This document shows positions 23,958-31,845 of a stretch of 64,000 nucleotides of DNA, in pieces (positions within the stretch are counted from its first letter, which is position 1; each line of letters opens with the position of its first letter). The translations under genes and the position numbers were made by a program. A model generated the notes under the pieces. The model saw only the letters and a list, made by a program, of their open reading frames with translations, did no database searches and was not told the origin of the DNA. Origin of the DNA: MWAR01 sp035388825 (lineage in GTDB: Bacteria; Muiribacteriota; Ozemobacteria; Ozemobacterales; Ozemobacteraceae); contig DAOOQQ010000002.1 in the NCBI GenBank assembly GCA_035388825.1, positions 1 to 64,000 on the forward strand. Reading direction: 5' to 3'.

Positions 23958-26195
23958 TCATTCTGTCAGACGGAACCCGTCTTTCAGCAGATGTGCCGAA
24001 TCCCCGCCCACCATCACGTCGAAGGCGCCGGGCTCGGTTCCCCAGGTCATGTCCGCCCGCAGGAAGGCGAGGTCGGCGGGGGTGATCTCGAAGGACACCG
24101 CTTTGCTGCAGGATTTCGGAATCACAAGTTTTCTGAAGCCGGCAAGTTGCCGGACCGGGCGGGTGACGCTCCCGACGAGATCCCGAAGATACAGCTGGAC
24201 GACCTCTTCGGCATCACGGGAGCCGGTGTTGGTGACCGTCACGGAGACGGTGAGCCTGCCGTCCCGGCCCATCTCCTTCGAGGAGAGGCGCAGGTCCGAG
24301 TAGCGGAACGTCGTGTAGGACAATCCATGGCCGAACGGGTACAGCGGCGTGTTCGGGATGTCCAAATATTTACTCGTATATTTGTTGTCCGACTCCGGAC
24401 GTCCGGTGTTCTTCATGTCGTAATGAATCGGAATCTGGCCGACAGAACGGGGAATGGTCATCGTGAGCTTTCCGGAGGGGCAGAAATCCCCGAATATCAC
24501 GTCACAGATGGCTTTTCCCCCCATCGAGCCGGGATACCACGCTTCGAGAATCGCGGGCACGGCGTTGTGAAGACGCGTCAGGGCAAGGGGGCGGCCGTTG
24601 AGCAGCACGACGGCGACGGGCTTCCCGCATCGTCCGATCATCTCCGCGAGCTGATTCTGGACCCCGGGGAGGTCGATATCCGAGCGGGAGGCGGCTTCCC
24701 CGCTCATCGTTTCGGATTCGCCCAGGACCAGGAGAACGGCGTCGGCCCGTCGGGCGATGTCCCGCGCTTCGGCAAATCCGGCGACGGAGCGGCCGGTCAC
24801 ATCCGCCCCCTTCGCATGGAGAACTTCCGTGCCGGGGCTTACCGCCTCGCGCACGGCATCGAGCACGGAGACCACCTTCCCGCCATCGCCGGCACCGTGC
24901 CAGTTGCCGAGGAGATCCGTCGTCGCGGTCGCGAGCGGGCCGATGACGGCGATCGAGCGCAGGTCTTTCCTGAATGGCAGCACATTGCCGTCGTTCTTCA
25001 GGAGAACGAAGGACTCACGGGCAATCGCGCGGCTGGCTTCGAGATGGGCAGCACAGAACGCCACCCGGGCCTCCCGCTGCTCGTCACAGCCCTTGAACGG
25101 GTTTTCGAACAGGCCGAGCTCCGCCTTCACGGTGAGGATGCGCCGGACCGCGTCATCGACGGATCGTTCGGGAATCTCACCGGCGCGGACCATCGTCGCG
25201 AGATGTTTCAGATACACCCCACCCTGCATGTCCATGTCGACCCCGGCCTGCATGGCGAGACGTCCTGCGTCGTGCTCGTCGGCGGCGACTCCGTGGGGCA
25301 CGAGCTCGTTGATCGAGGTGTAGTCCGTCACCACGAAACCCGGAAACCCCCACCGGCCTCGCAGCGTGTCCGTGATCAGCCAGCGGTTGGCGGTGCAGGG
25401 CGTTCCCGAGATTTCGTTGAACGCCGTCATGAAGGTGCGGGCACCCGCCTCCGCGCAGGCCCGGAATGGCGGCAGATACGTTTCCTCCAGGGTGCGGAGC
25501 GACGGATCCGTCGTGTGGTAGTCTCGTCCGGCCTGCGCTGCCCCATACGCGGCGAAATGTTTGGCGCACGCGATCACGGCATCCGACGCGGAGAGATCCG
25601 TTCCCTGATAGCCGCGCACGGTTGCCCGGGCAATCAGGCTTCCTAGCAGAACATCTTCTCCCGCACCTTCGGAGACGCGTCCCCAGCGGGGATCCCGGGC
25701 GATGTCCACCATGGGCGAAAAGACCCAGTGAATCCCTTCGGCAGAGGCTTCGATTGCAGCAATGCGCGCGGACTTCTCGATCGCTTCGAGGTTCCAGGTG
25801 CAGGACTCGCCCAGGGGGATCGGGAAAATGGTGCGGTGCCCGTGGATGACGTCATATCCGAACAGCAGCGGAATCTTCAGGCGGGTCTGGGTCACGGCGA
25901 TGTTCTGCAGATACCGGGTGTACGAGGCGGTGAAGGCATTGAAAAGAGCGCCGCACTCCCCCTTCCTGACGTATTCGAGGTAATGGGCATCGACCGTGGG
26001 CCCCGTCTGGTCCCAGGTGCTTGTGAACAGGGTCATCTGGCCGATCTTTTCTGCGAGGGTCATGCGGCCGAGCAGGGACTCGACCAGCGCGCCGATATCC
26101 CGTGAGGCGCCGGAGACCGGCATCAGAAGCCCGGCAAGCAGGCAGACCACCAAGATTGTCCGCCATGGGGCGGTGCGCACCATCGTTGTCCTCAT
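23958..26195 (-). CDS. GH3 beta-glucosidase, exported
   Basis: 745 residues. The ATG at 26195 overlaps the GH144 stop (ATGA) and has GGGAGG five bases upstream. Signal peptide about 1-30; GH3 N-terminal barrel from MTLAEKIGQMT to about 370, with KHFAAYG, GRDYHTTD and the nucleophile Asp in FVVTDYTS; GH3 C-terminal alpha/beta-sandwich (VLLKNDGNVLPF...LLVLGESETMSGEAASR); fibronectin III-like tail (YPFGHGLSYTTFRYSDL). The architecture equals BglX-type glucosidases. With the adjacent GH144 enzyme, it probably releases glucose from beta-1,2-gluco-oligosaccharides in the periplasm. Substrate preference is inferred from context. Confidence 0.93.
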   Translation of the reverse strand: MRTTMVRTAPWRTILVVCLLAGLLMPVSGASRDIGALVESLLGRMTLAEKIGQMTLFTSTWDQTGPTVDAHYLEYVRKGECGALFNAFTASYTRYLQNIAVTQTRLKIPLLFGYDVIHGHRTIFPIPLGESCTWNLEAIEKSARIAAIEASAEGIHWVFSPMVDIARDPRWGRVSEGAGEDVLLGSLIARATVRGYQGTDLSASDAVIACAKHFAAYGAAQAGRDYHTTDPSLRTLEETYLPPFRACAEAGARTFMTAFNEISGTPCTANRWLITDTLRGRWGFPGFVVTDYTSINELVPHGVAADEHDAGRLAMQAGVDMDMQGGVYLKHLATMVRAGEIPERSVDDAVRRILTVKAELGLFENPFKGCDEQREARVAFCAAHLEASRAIARESFVLLKNDGNVLPFRKDLRSIAVIGPLATATTDLLGNWHGAGDGGKVVSVLDAVREAVSPGTEVLHAKGADVTGRSVAGFAEARDIARRADAVLLVLGESETMSGEAASRSDIDLPGVQNQLAEMIGRCGKPVAVVLLNGRPLALTRLHNAVPAILEAWYPGSMGGKAICDVIFGDFCPSGKLTMTIPRSVGQIPIHYDMKNTGRPESDNKYTSKYLDIPNTPLYPFGHGLSYTTFRYSDLRLSSKEMGRDGRLTVSVTVTNTGSRDAEEVVQLYLRDLVGSVTRPVRQLAGFRKLVIPKSCSKAVSFEITPADLAFLRADMTWGTEPGAFDVMVGGDSAHLLKDGFRLTE

Positions 26196-27547
26196 CGTTT
26201 TCCTCCCTGACATGCTCCGGATGTCTGCGGGAACGTAAAGCCGAGCCGCATGAGACCGCTCCGAATTTCGGGAACGCTCATGAACAATCTCCACAGGAGG
26301 CCGGACCGGAAATTCTCGATCATGACGACAACCGGTCCCTGGTCGATGGCCAGGGTCGATGTGGCGATCCAGCCGAGATGCGGACAAAACGCGTCTCTAA
26401 ACCCGTCTTCGCCGAACAGTCCCTCCCCGAGCACATCGTGGAAATATCGGGCGGCGCGCAGGGACTGGGCCGGGGCATACGGCATCGCGGAAAGGGCCGC
26501 CGTCGGGGCGATCACTCCGCGATCGTTCGTGGGACTGTGGGCATCGTATCCCCAGGGGTTGTCACAGGATGTCAGCCCCCAGCAGGTTGCGGAATAGCCC
26601 GGGTATCCCAGGGGATTCGTCCGGCAATGGAGATAGTTGATCATCGTGTGGCTGACATTCTGCTGCCAGTAGTCGGCATATCGGTCCCTCAGCCCGCGCG
26701 GGTCGAGGCCGAGGAAGGAATACTGGGAGATGAACAGAGGTCCGCCAAGCTCGGGACCGAGTGGAAGGGTGACGGACCCGAAGGCGGTCGTGCCGTTCAG
26801 AAAGCAGGGACCGGTGGCCCAGCCTTCGTGATACACGCGCGGCTCGATGGGATGACTCGGGGAAGAGGCGGCCAGGATATATGTGATCAGCGCCTCGTTG
26901 TATCCCCTGATCGGAAGATTCATCTTCCAGCCGTGTCGTGGCGACCAGTGCCAATACAAAACGTTCTCACCGCGGGTGTACCAATCCCATTCGATCCCGC
27001 GCCAGAGCCGGTCGATCTTCGTGCGCAGCAGTCGCGCCGAGGGCTCGGCACCGGAGAAATAGGTCCGAACCGTGAGGAGGCCCTGCATCAGGAACGAGGT
27101 CTCGACGATGTCGCCGCCGTCATCATAGGGGCTGAACGGGATCGTCCTGCCTGTCCGACCATGGAGCCAATGAGGCCATGCCCCATGGAACCGGTCGGCC
27201 CGGCCGAGGAAGTCGACGACCCGGTGCATGCGGGAAAGCACGCGATCACGGGGGAGCCAGCCTCGCTCAACGCCCACGATCAGGGCCATGAGCCCAAACC
27301 CCGTTCCACCGGTCGTCACGGTATCCGGTGTCGTGTTGCGCTCGGGAGCAAGCCCCGATGTCGGGTTTGCATGCTCCCAGAAATATGCCAGCGTGTTCCG
27401 CTGGATCCGGTCGAGCATGCGGGTGTCCTGATCCGACAGTTGCTGGAAGGCCACCGCCGGGCACGCTGCAAGAAGAATTCCCAGGATGATCGCCGGGAGA
27501 AACCGCTTCAGGCTCCCGGGCATGTCTCGAGCCGGGCTGTACCCCAT
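26192..27547 (-). CDS. GH144 family endo-beta-1,2-glucanase, exported
   Basis: 451 residues from the ATG at 27547 (GAGGAG 8 bases upstream). Signal peptide about 1-33 (FLPAIILGILLAACPAVAF). The rest is the (alpha/alpha)6-barrel glucoamylase-like domain: TLAYFWEHANPTSGLAPER, TGGTGFGLMALIVGVERGW, ETSFLMQGLLTVRTYF, HWSPRHGWKMNLPIRGYNEA, SYSATCWGL-like segment, AHSPTNDRGVIAPTAALSAMP and AIDQGPVVVMIENFRSGLLW. These blocks characterise GH144, whose studied members hydrolyse linear beta-1,2-glucan to sophoro-oligosaccharides. It is translationally coupled to GH3, giving a two-step depolymerisation route. It begins the operon. Confidence 0.88.
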   Translation of the reverse strand: MGYSPARDMPGSLKRFLPAIILGILLAACPAVAFQQLSDQDTRMLDRIQRNTLAYFWEHANPTSGLAPERNTTPDTVTTGGTGFGLMALIVGVERGWLPRDRVLSRMHRVVDFLGRADRFHGAWPHWLHGRTGRTIPFSPYDDGGDIVETSFLMQGLLTVRTYFSGAEPSARLLRTKIDRLWRGIEWDWYTRGENVLYWHWSPRHGWKMNLPIRGYNEALITYILAASSPSHPIEPRVYHEGWATGPCFLNGTTAFGSVTLPLGPELGGPLFISQYSFLGLDPRGLRDRYADYWQQNVSHTMINYLHCRTNPLGYPGYSATCWGLTSCDNPWGYDAHSPTNDRGVIAPTAALSAMPYAPAQSLRAARYFHDVLGEGLFGEDGFRDAFCPHLGWIATSTLAIDQGPVVVMIENFRSGLLWRLFMSVPEIRSGLMRLGFTFPQTSGACQGGKR

Positions 27548-27715
27548 GTTTTCGCTCCTCTGCCTGAATCTCACCGGACCAAGGTTACCACGTGGTGCCG
27601 GCAATGAGAAGATTGATGCGGGTGATTGACGAAGGCGGGAAGGACGAGTATTGAAGAGGGGGCGCGATCACACGGTTGTGCTGCAAACATACGGAAGGCC
27701 GGAGCATATATACTT

Positions 27716-28510
27716 ATGAATATACAGGATGGATACCGGTTCCGGGCGATGATGGCGGGACGCATTGCCCTGCTTGCCGGAAAGCTCCTCAGGCGGAATT
27801 TCGAGGGAACGAGCAGGATCGAGTTCAAGGGAACGACGGATCTCGTCACCGAGACGGATTATGCATCGGAGGCGCTGGTGCGCGACGAACTCGCGCGCGC
27901 GTTTCCCGGGGAGCAGTTCATGGGGGAGGAAGGAGGCGGTGCCGCCTTTGATGCCGATCTGGTCTGGATCGCTGATCCCCTCGACGGAACCACGAACTTC
28001 GCGCACCGGATTCCGCACTTCTCGGTGTCCATCGCCTGTTGTGAACGGGGCGAACCCGTTGCCGGAGCCGTCTACCAGCCGATCAATGACGATCTGTTCT
28101 ACGGCTGGAAAGGCGGCGGAGCCTGGCGGAACGGAAAGCGCATCCACGTCTCCACGCAGTCGGATCCCATGAAGGCCCTGGCGGTGACCGGCTTTCCCTA
28201 TGATCCCACGAACTGTCTCGATGCTCTTGTCGGCCGGGTACGATCCGTGATTCCCCGCACCCAGGGGCTTCGCCGTCTCGGATCGGCGGCGATGGATCTG
28301 TGTTATATCGCGGCGGGGCTGTTCGACATCTACTGGGAAACGACCCTCAAACCGTGGGATGTCGCGGCCGGCTTCCTGCTGATTCGCGAGGCGGGCGGCA
28401 CGATCACGAACTATTCCGGTGGCCCCGCCCCCCTCAACGGCGGCGAGATGCTCGCCACCAACACCCTCCTCCACCCCATCGCCCTCCAGATGATCCAATA
28501 TCATTCATAG
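27716..28510 (+). CDS. Inositol monophosphatase family protein
   Basis: 264 residues from the ATG at 27716; GGAG lies 11 bases upstream and the longer frame is not supported. IMPase signatures are complete: GEEG metal ligand (FMGEEGGG), WIADPLDGTTNFAHRIPHFSVSIA, and LGSAAMDLCYIAAGLFDIYWE...PWDVAAGFLLIREAGG. The family dephosphorylates inositol phosphates or related sugar phosphates with Mg2+, and bacterial SuhB also assists rRNA transcription. The exact substrate is not clear. It is divergent from the glucanase operon. Confidence 0.92.
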   Translation: MNIQDGYRFRAMMAGRIALLAGKLLRRNFEGTSRIEFKGTTDLVTETDYASEALVRDELARAFPGEQFMGEEGGGAAFDADLVWIADPLDGTTNFAHRIPHFSVSIACCERGEPVAGAVYQPINDDLFYGWKGGGAWRNGKRIHVSTQSDPMKALAVTGFPYDPTNCLDALVGRVRSVIPRTQGLRRLGSAAMDLCYIAAGLFDIYWETTLKPWDVAAGFLLIREAGGTITNYSGGPAPLNGGEMLATNTLLHPIALQMIQYHS

Positions 28511-28524
28511 AACGAAGCCAGAAC

Positions 28525-29097
28525 TCAGATGTTCCAGGGCATACTCTCTGTTTTGGATATATTGGGACTCACGATTGAATTGGCGGGATTCTGAGGATCC
28601 AGTGCCCATTTCAGAGGATTGTTTTCAATATACAACCTCAACTGGCTCAATGAATTCTCGTCTCTGATGATGTGATCGTAATAATCCCGCTGCCATATCT
28701 GGCCGTTTGGTGAATCCACTTGGCTATTCAGGCGTTTCGACGAAACAGTTTTGAAAGCCCCGATCAATCTGCCCAATGGCTTGATAGCCGGATTTGCATG
28801 TTGGGTGATGCTTTCTGTCTTTGGTGTAGGGGTGGTTCGCGAACCACCCCTACGGATGTGCAGGATTCCATGGAGATGATTTGGCATGACGACAAATTCG
28901 TCCAGGACGATATACGTGTATTGTGATTCCAGCCATTTCCAAACATCATGAATGATCTTGCCGGCATCGTTCAATCGCATGGAACCATCGACGATATCGC
29001 CAAAGCGGCAGACCCGATATTTCGTACAGATCGTGACAAAATATCCGCCATCAGATGAGTAATCGAAGCCTTTTAGCGCGGTGTGTTTTTCTGCGAT
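28525..29097 (-). pseudogene. REP-associated tyrosine transposase (RAYT), start codon lost
   Basis: The frame reads an almost complete Y1/HUH transposase. The N-terminal strand GYFVTICTKYRVCRFGD (28990-29046) lies upstream of the first ATG at 28980; the HUH motif is FVVMPNHLHGIL; the catalytic Tyr is in QRDYYDHIIRD; and the usual C-terminal block ENNPLKWALDP is present. From about 29097 down to 28981 there is no ATG, GTG or TTG, so the natural start appears mutated, perhaps to the ATC at 29095-29097. RAYTs mobilise REP palindromes. A 28-bp palindrome of the local REP family lies inside the gene (28826-28853), encoding GGSRTTPT between HUH and Tyr motifs. It may be inactive or start from a non-standard codon. 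Confidence 0.75.
28826..28853. repeat. REP-like palindrome 2, inside the RAYT gene
   Basis: Perfect 28-bp palindrome, GTAGGGGTGGTTCG paired with CGAACCACCCCTAC. It keeps the RAYT reading frame open and encodes Gly-Gly-Ser-Arg-Thr-Thr-Pro-Thr. Confidence 0.9.
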
Positions 29098-29128
29098 GAC
29101 GATCCATGATCGGCCCCAGAAAGCCGGA

Positions 29129-30472
29129 TCAGGGCTTGGGTGTATGCGGGGTGTTCTGCATCGTTCGGGGCTGACCGGTGGTTTCGATGACGTTCAGCCA
29201 CAGCGAGCTTTCGGGATCGATCACTTTTCGGCTCTTGACGGTCATCTCGATCGGTATGTGCGTGAACTGGTTGTTCCAGATGCCGACGACCAGGCCGGTC
29301 TTGCCCGCCATGCCGGCGTGCGCCGCGTTCTGGGCGAGCGTGGTGCAGTAGACGCTGTCCGAGGGAAGCGCCTTCGAACTCCGGATCATATAACTCGGGT
29401 CGATATATTTGATCGTCATCGGAACGTTCTGCGAGGCGAAATAATTCTTGAGCGCGTCTCGCAGGAAGGTCCCCACGTCGTTGAACTTGATGTTGCCCGA
29501 CTTGTCCTTCTCGCTGCTCTTCTCGAGCCGCTGTCCGACGCCTTCGGCGACGACGATCACGGCATGTCCGCGCCGCAGGATCCGCTGTTTCACGCTCTCG
29601 TAGAACCCGTTCGGCCCTTCGAGATCGAACGGCAGTTCGGGAACGAGGCAGAAATTGACGTCCTGCGAGGCGATGGCCGCGTTCGCCGCGATATAGCCGG
29701 AATCGCGGCCCATCAGCTTCACCAGGCCGATGCCGTTCATGACCCCCTTCGCCTCGACGTGCGCCGCCCGGATCGATTCGACGGCGATCGAAAAAGCGGT
29801 CTCGAAGCCGAACGTCTTTTCGATGAAATTGATATCGTTATCGATCGTTTTCGGGATCCCGACGACCCCGATCGGAAGCCCGCGCTTCTTGATCTCGTTA
29901 TGGATATCCAGCGCGCCGCGCAGGGTGCCGTCGCCGCCGATGCAGTACAGGATGTTGATGTCGAAATCCATCAGCCGGTCGACCATCTTGCTGACGTCCT
30001 GCGGTCCGCGCGATGAGCCGAGCATCGTGCCGCCACGCTCGTGGATCTCGGACACCATCTCGGGGTCGAGCACGATCGGGTTGAGCTTGAACTCCTTGAC
30101 CATGCCCTGGTAGCCATACCGGAAGCCGTAGATCGTCTTGATGCCGTACCACCAGGAATGCTGCATCACGAGGGCACGGATGACGTCGTTGATCCCGGGG
30201 CAGAGGCCGCCGCAGGTGACGATGCCGATCTTCGTCTTCGACGGCTCGAAGAAGATCTTCTCGCGGGGGCCGGCACGCTCGAAGGTGATCGGCTGCCGGT
30301 TCTCCTGGAGGCACTTCTGGACGGAGTTCCACGAGACGTTGTACAGAACGCGCTCGTCGTTCGGCACGTAGTTCGTCAGATAATCCCCGTCGACCTTCGA
30401 AAGGCCGAGCGGTGACTCGAATCTGGGCTCCCCGAGCTCGGATACGATGAAATCCTGCTGGTTGATCTCCAT
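29129..30472 (-). CDS. pfkA: 6-phosphofructokinase (ATP-type, long clade)
   Basis: 447 residues. Motifs: GGLCPGINDVIRALV (nucleotide binding), GGDGTLRGA (Gly at the position that favours ATP over pyrophosphate), GIPKTIDNDI (Lys, as in plant-type ATP-PFKs and PPi-PFKs), MGRDSGYIAANAA (fructose 6-phosphate binding) and EGVGQRLE. It phosphorylates fructose 6-phosphate in glycolysis. The GGDGT with PKTIDND combination resembles the group III/TP0108-type enzymes rather than short E. coli PfkA. An N-terminal extension of about 70 residues is normal for that group. Single gene with its own promoter. Confidence 0.92.
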   Translation of the reverse strand: MEINQQDFIVSELGEPRFESPLGLSKVDGDYLTNYVPNDERVLYNVSWNSVQKCLQENRQPITFERAGPREKIFFEPSKTKIGIVTCGGLCPGINDVIRALVMQHSWWYGIKTIYGFRYGYQGMVKEFKLNPIVLDPEMVSEIHERGGTMLGSSRGPQDVSKMVDRLMDFDINILYCIGGDGTLRGALDIHNEIKKRGLPIGVVGIPKTIDNDINFIEKTFGFETAFSIAVESIRAAHVEAKGVMNGIGLVKLMGRDSGYIAANAAIASQDVNFCLVPELPFDLEGPNGFYESVKQRILRRGHAVIVVAEGVGQRLEKSSEKDKSGNIKFNDVGTFLRDALKNYFASQNVPMTIKYIDPSYMIRSSKALPSDSVYCTTLAQNAAHAGMAGKTGLVVGIWNNQFTHIPIEMTVKSRKVIDPESSLWLNVIETTGQPRTMQNTPHTPKP

Positions 30473-30528
30473 GATGGCGTTTCCCCTCTCCGCAGATTCA
30501 CGATGGCTCTTTCCGCCGTGTCCGGTTC

Positions 30529-30558
30529 TTACTACCGGCTTCTCACCTGATCTGTCAA
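30529..30558 (-). promoter_or_regulatory. Promoter of the phosphofructokinase gene
   Basis: Minus strand TTGACA (perfect), 18-base spacer, TAGTAA, about 57 bases before the ATG at 30472. Confidence 0.55.
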
Positions 30559-30637
30559 GCCGGTCCCGCGTCCCGGCAGCCAGACCGGCACGCGAAAAGA
30601 TGTTTCGTTTGGCGCGCCGGCGTGCTATTCGTTAGAT

Positions 30638-31063
30638 ATGCTCGACGCGCTGCTGCTCACGGCATTCTCGAATATGCTCGCCCTGTTGCCGCTGTATGCG
30701 GCGCTCCGCCTTGCCCAGAACATGCAGTCCCCTCCCCCGGTGACCATCTGGGAACAGGCCGTCGCGTCGGTTCCGCTGATGTGCGGATGTATCGTTGCCG
30801 CCGTCGCCCTGCTGATGTGGCGCCTCTCGATCGCGGCCGGAATGGCCCGCTCGGCCCGCCTGGCCCTGCTCGGAAACATCGCGGTCATGACGATCGTCTG
30901 GGTGGTGGTGCCCGCGGCCGGGCTGGAGCTCTGGCTGCAAACCGCCGCCATCGAGATCTGGAGCATCCTCGCCGCGGTCTTCCTGCTGCTGGTCAGCTTT
31001 TTCGTGCCGCTCAAGGCCCTCTGGAGGGCCGTCGTTCCGCCCGGAAGCCCCGAGCGCGACTGA
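30638..31063 (+). CDS. Small integral membrane protein
   Basis: 141 residues with four predicted transmembrane helices (LLTAFSNMLALLPLYAAL; VPLMCGCIVAAVALLMW; LLGNIAVMTIVWVVVPAAGL; IWSILAAVFLLLVSFFV). Codon use matches neighbouring genes (G/C at third positions), supporting it as real. No clear ribosome site precedes the ATG at 30638. It is divergent from pfk and convergent with nrdG. No family recognised. Confidence 0.55.
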   Translation: MLDALLLTAFSNMLALLPLYAALRLAQNMQSPPPVTIWEQAVASVPLMCGCIVAAVALLMWRLSIAAGMARSARLALLGNIAVMTIVWVVVPAAGLELWLQTAAIEIWSILAAVFLLLVSFFVPLKALWRAVVPPGSPERD

Positions 31064-31080
31064 GACGGATCTGCCGGAGG

Positions 31081-31830
31081 TCAGGCGGCCTTCGCGTGAT
31101 GCAGCAGGTCCTCATACATTGCATCGCCGCGCACTTCGAACCGCCGGAACCGCCTGGCCAGCTCCCGGACCGTCGCGGCCCGGACCCAGTCTTCCCCCGA
31201 CTCCTTCAGCCCGGGATCGAGCACCTTGCCCGGCTTGAACTTCTGCAGGATGAAATGCTCGACCCCGATCCCCTCGAGCATGTCGGCGACGCCGTGGATG
31301 TCCCGATCCGTCACGATCTTCGGGTGGACCGTCGTCCGGAACTCATGCCGGATCCCGCTTCCCGCAATCAATCGCGCGCTCCGCACCACCGGATCCGTCG
31401 TCTCGACGCCGAACCGGGAACGATACCCTTCGTCGCTCGATTTGATATCCATCGCTACATATTGCAGCATATTCTGATGGAGAAGGGACTCGAGCCGGGC
31501 CGGATAAAAGCCGTTCGTGTGCAGGGCGACATCGAAGCCCAGCTCCCGGACGCGCGAGATCGCTCCATCGATCCCCGGCTGCATCAACGGCTCGCCGCCG
31601 CTGAAGACGACGCCTTCGAGAAATCCGCGCCGCTTCTCGAGGAAGGCGAGGACTTCCGGCCAGGTGATGTCGCCGGGCTGACGGGTGTCCAGCAGGCCGG
31701 GATTGTGGCAGTAGGAGCAGCGGAGGTTGCAGCCCTGGAGAAAGACGACCGCGGCCATTCGGCCTGGGAAGTCGATCATCGTAAAGGGCTGCAGACCCCC
31801 GACGCGGATGTCGGGGTGTGTCTGCATCAT
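31081..31830 (-). CDS. nrdG: Anaerobic ribonucleotide reductase activating protein NrdG
   Basis: 249 residues. Radical SAM motif CNLRCSYC near residue 34, with the GGEP motif (FSGGEPLMQPG). DFPGRMAAVVFLQGC before the cluster is typical of NrdG/YjjW-type activases. It uses a 4Fe-4S cluster and S-adenosylmethionine to place the glycyl radical on NrdD. It lies 15 bases after nrdD in the same operon. At 249 residues it is longer than E. coli NrdG and close to the NrdG2/pyruvate-formate-lyase-activase-like group. Confidence 0.92.
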   Translation of the reverse strand: MMQTHPDIRVGGLQPFTMIDFPGRMAAVVFLQGCNLRCSYCHNPGLLDTRQPGDITWPEVLAFLEKRRGFLEGVVFSGGEPLMQPGIDGAISRVRELGFDVALHTNGFYPARLESLLHQNMLQYVAMDIKSSDEGYRSRFGVETTDPVVRSARLIAGSGIRHEFRTTVHPKIVTDRDIHGVADMLEGIGVEHFILQKFKPGKVLDPGLKESGEDWVRAATVRELARRFRRFEVRGDAMYEDLLHHAKAA

Positions 31831-31845
31831 GGCTTGTCTTTCCGG

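Noticed and set aside
23952..25646. Long plus-strand open frame opposite the GH3 gene
   Set aside because: Shadow of a clear GH3 enzyme; low-complexity composition, no signal and no ribosome site.
27588..27599. ACCACGTGGT palindrome upstream of the glucanase operon as a regulator site
   Set aside because: A single short palindrome with no second copy and no regulator gene nearby; too weak to list.
29098..29128. Extending the RAYT frame further upstream into the phosphofructokinase gene
   Set aside because: The frame is open there but the protein would exceed the family N-terminus; no start codon is gained close to the expected position.
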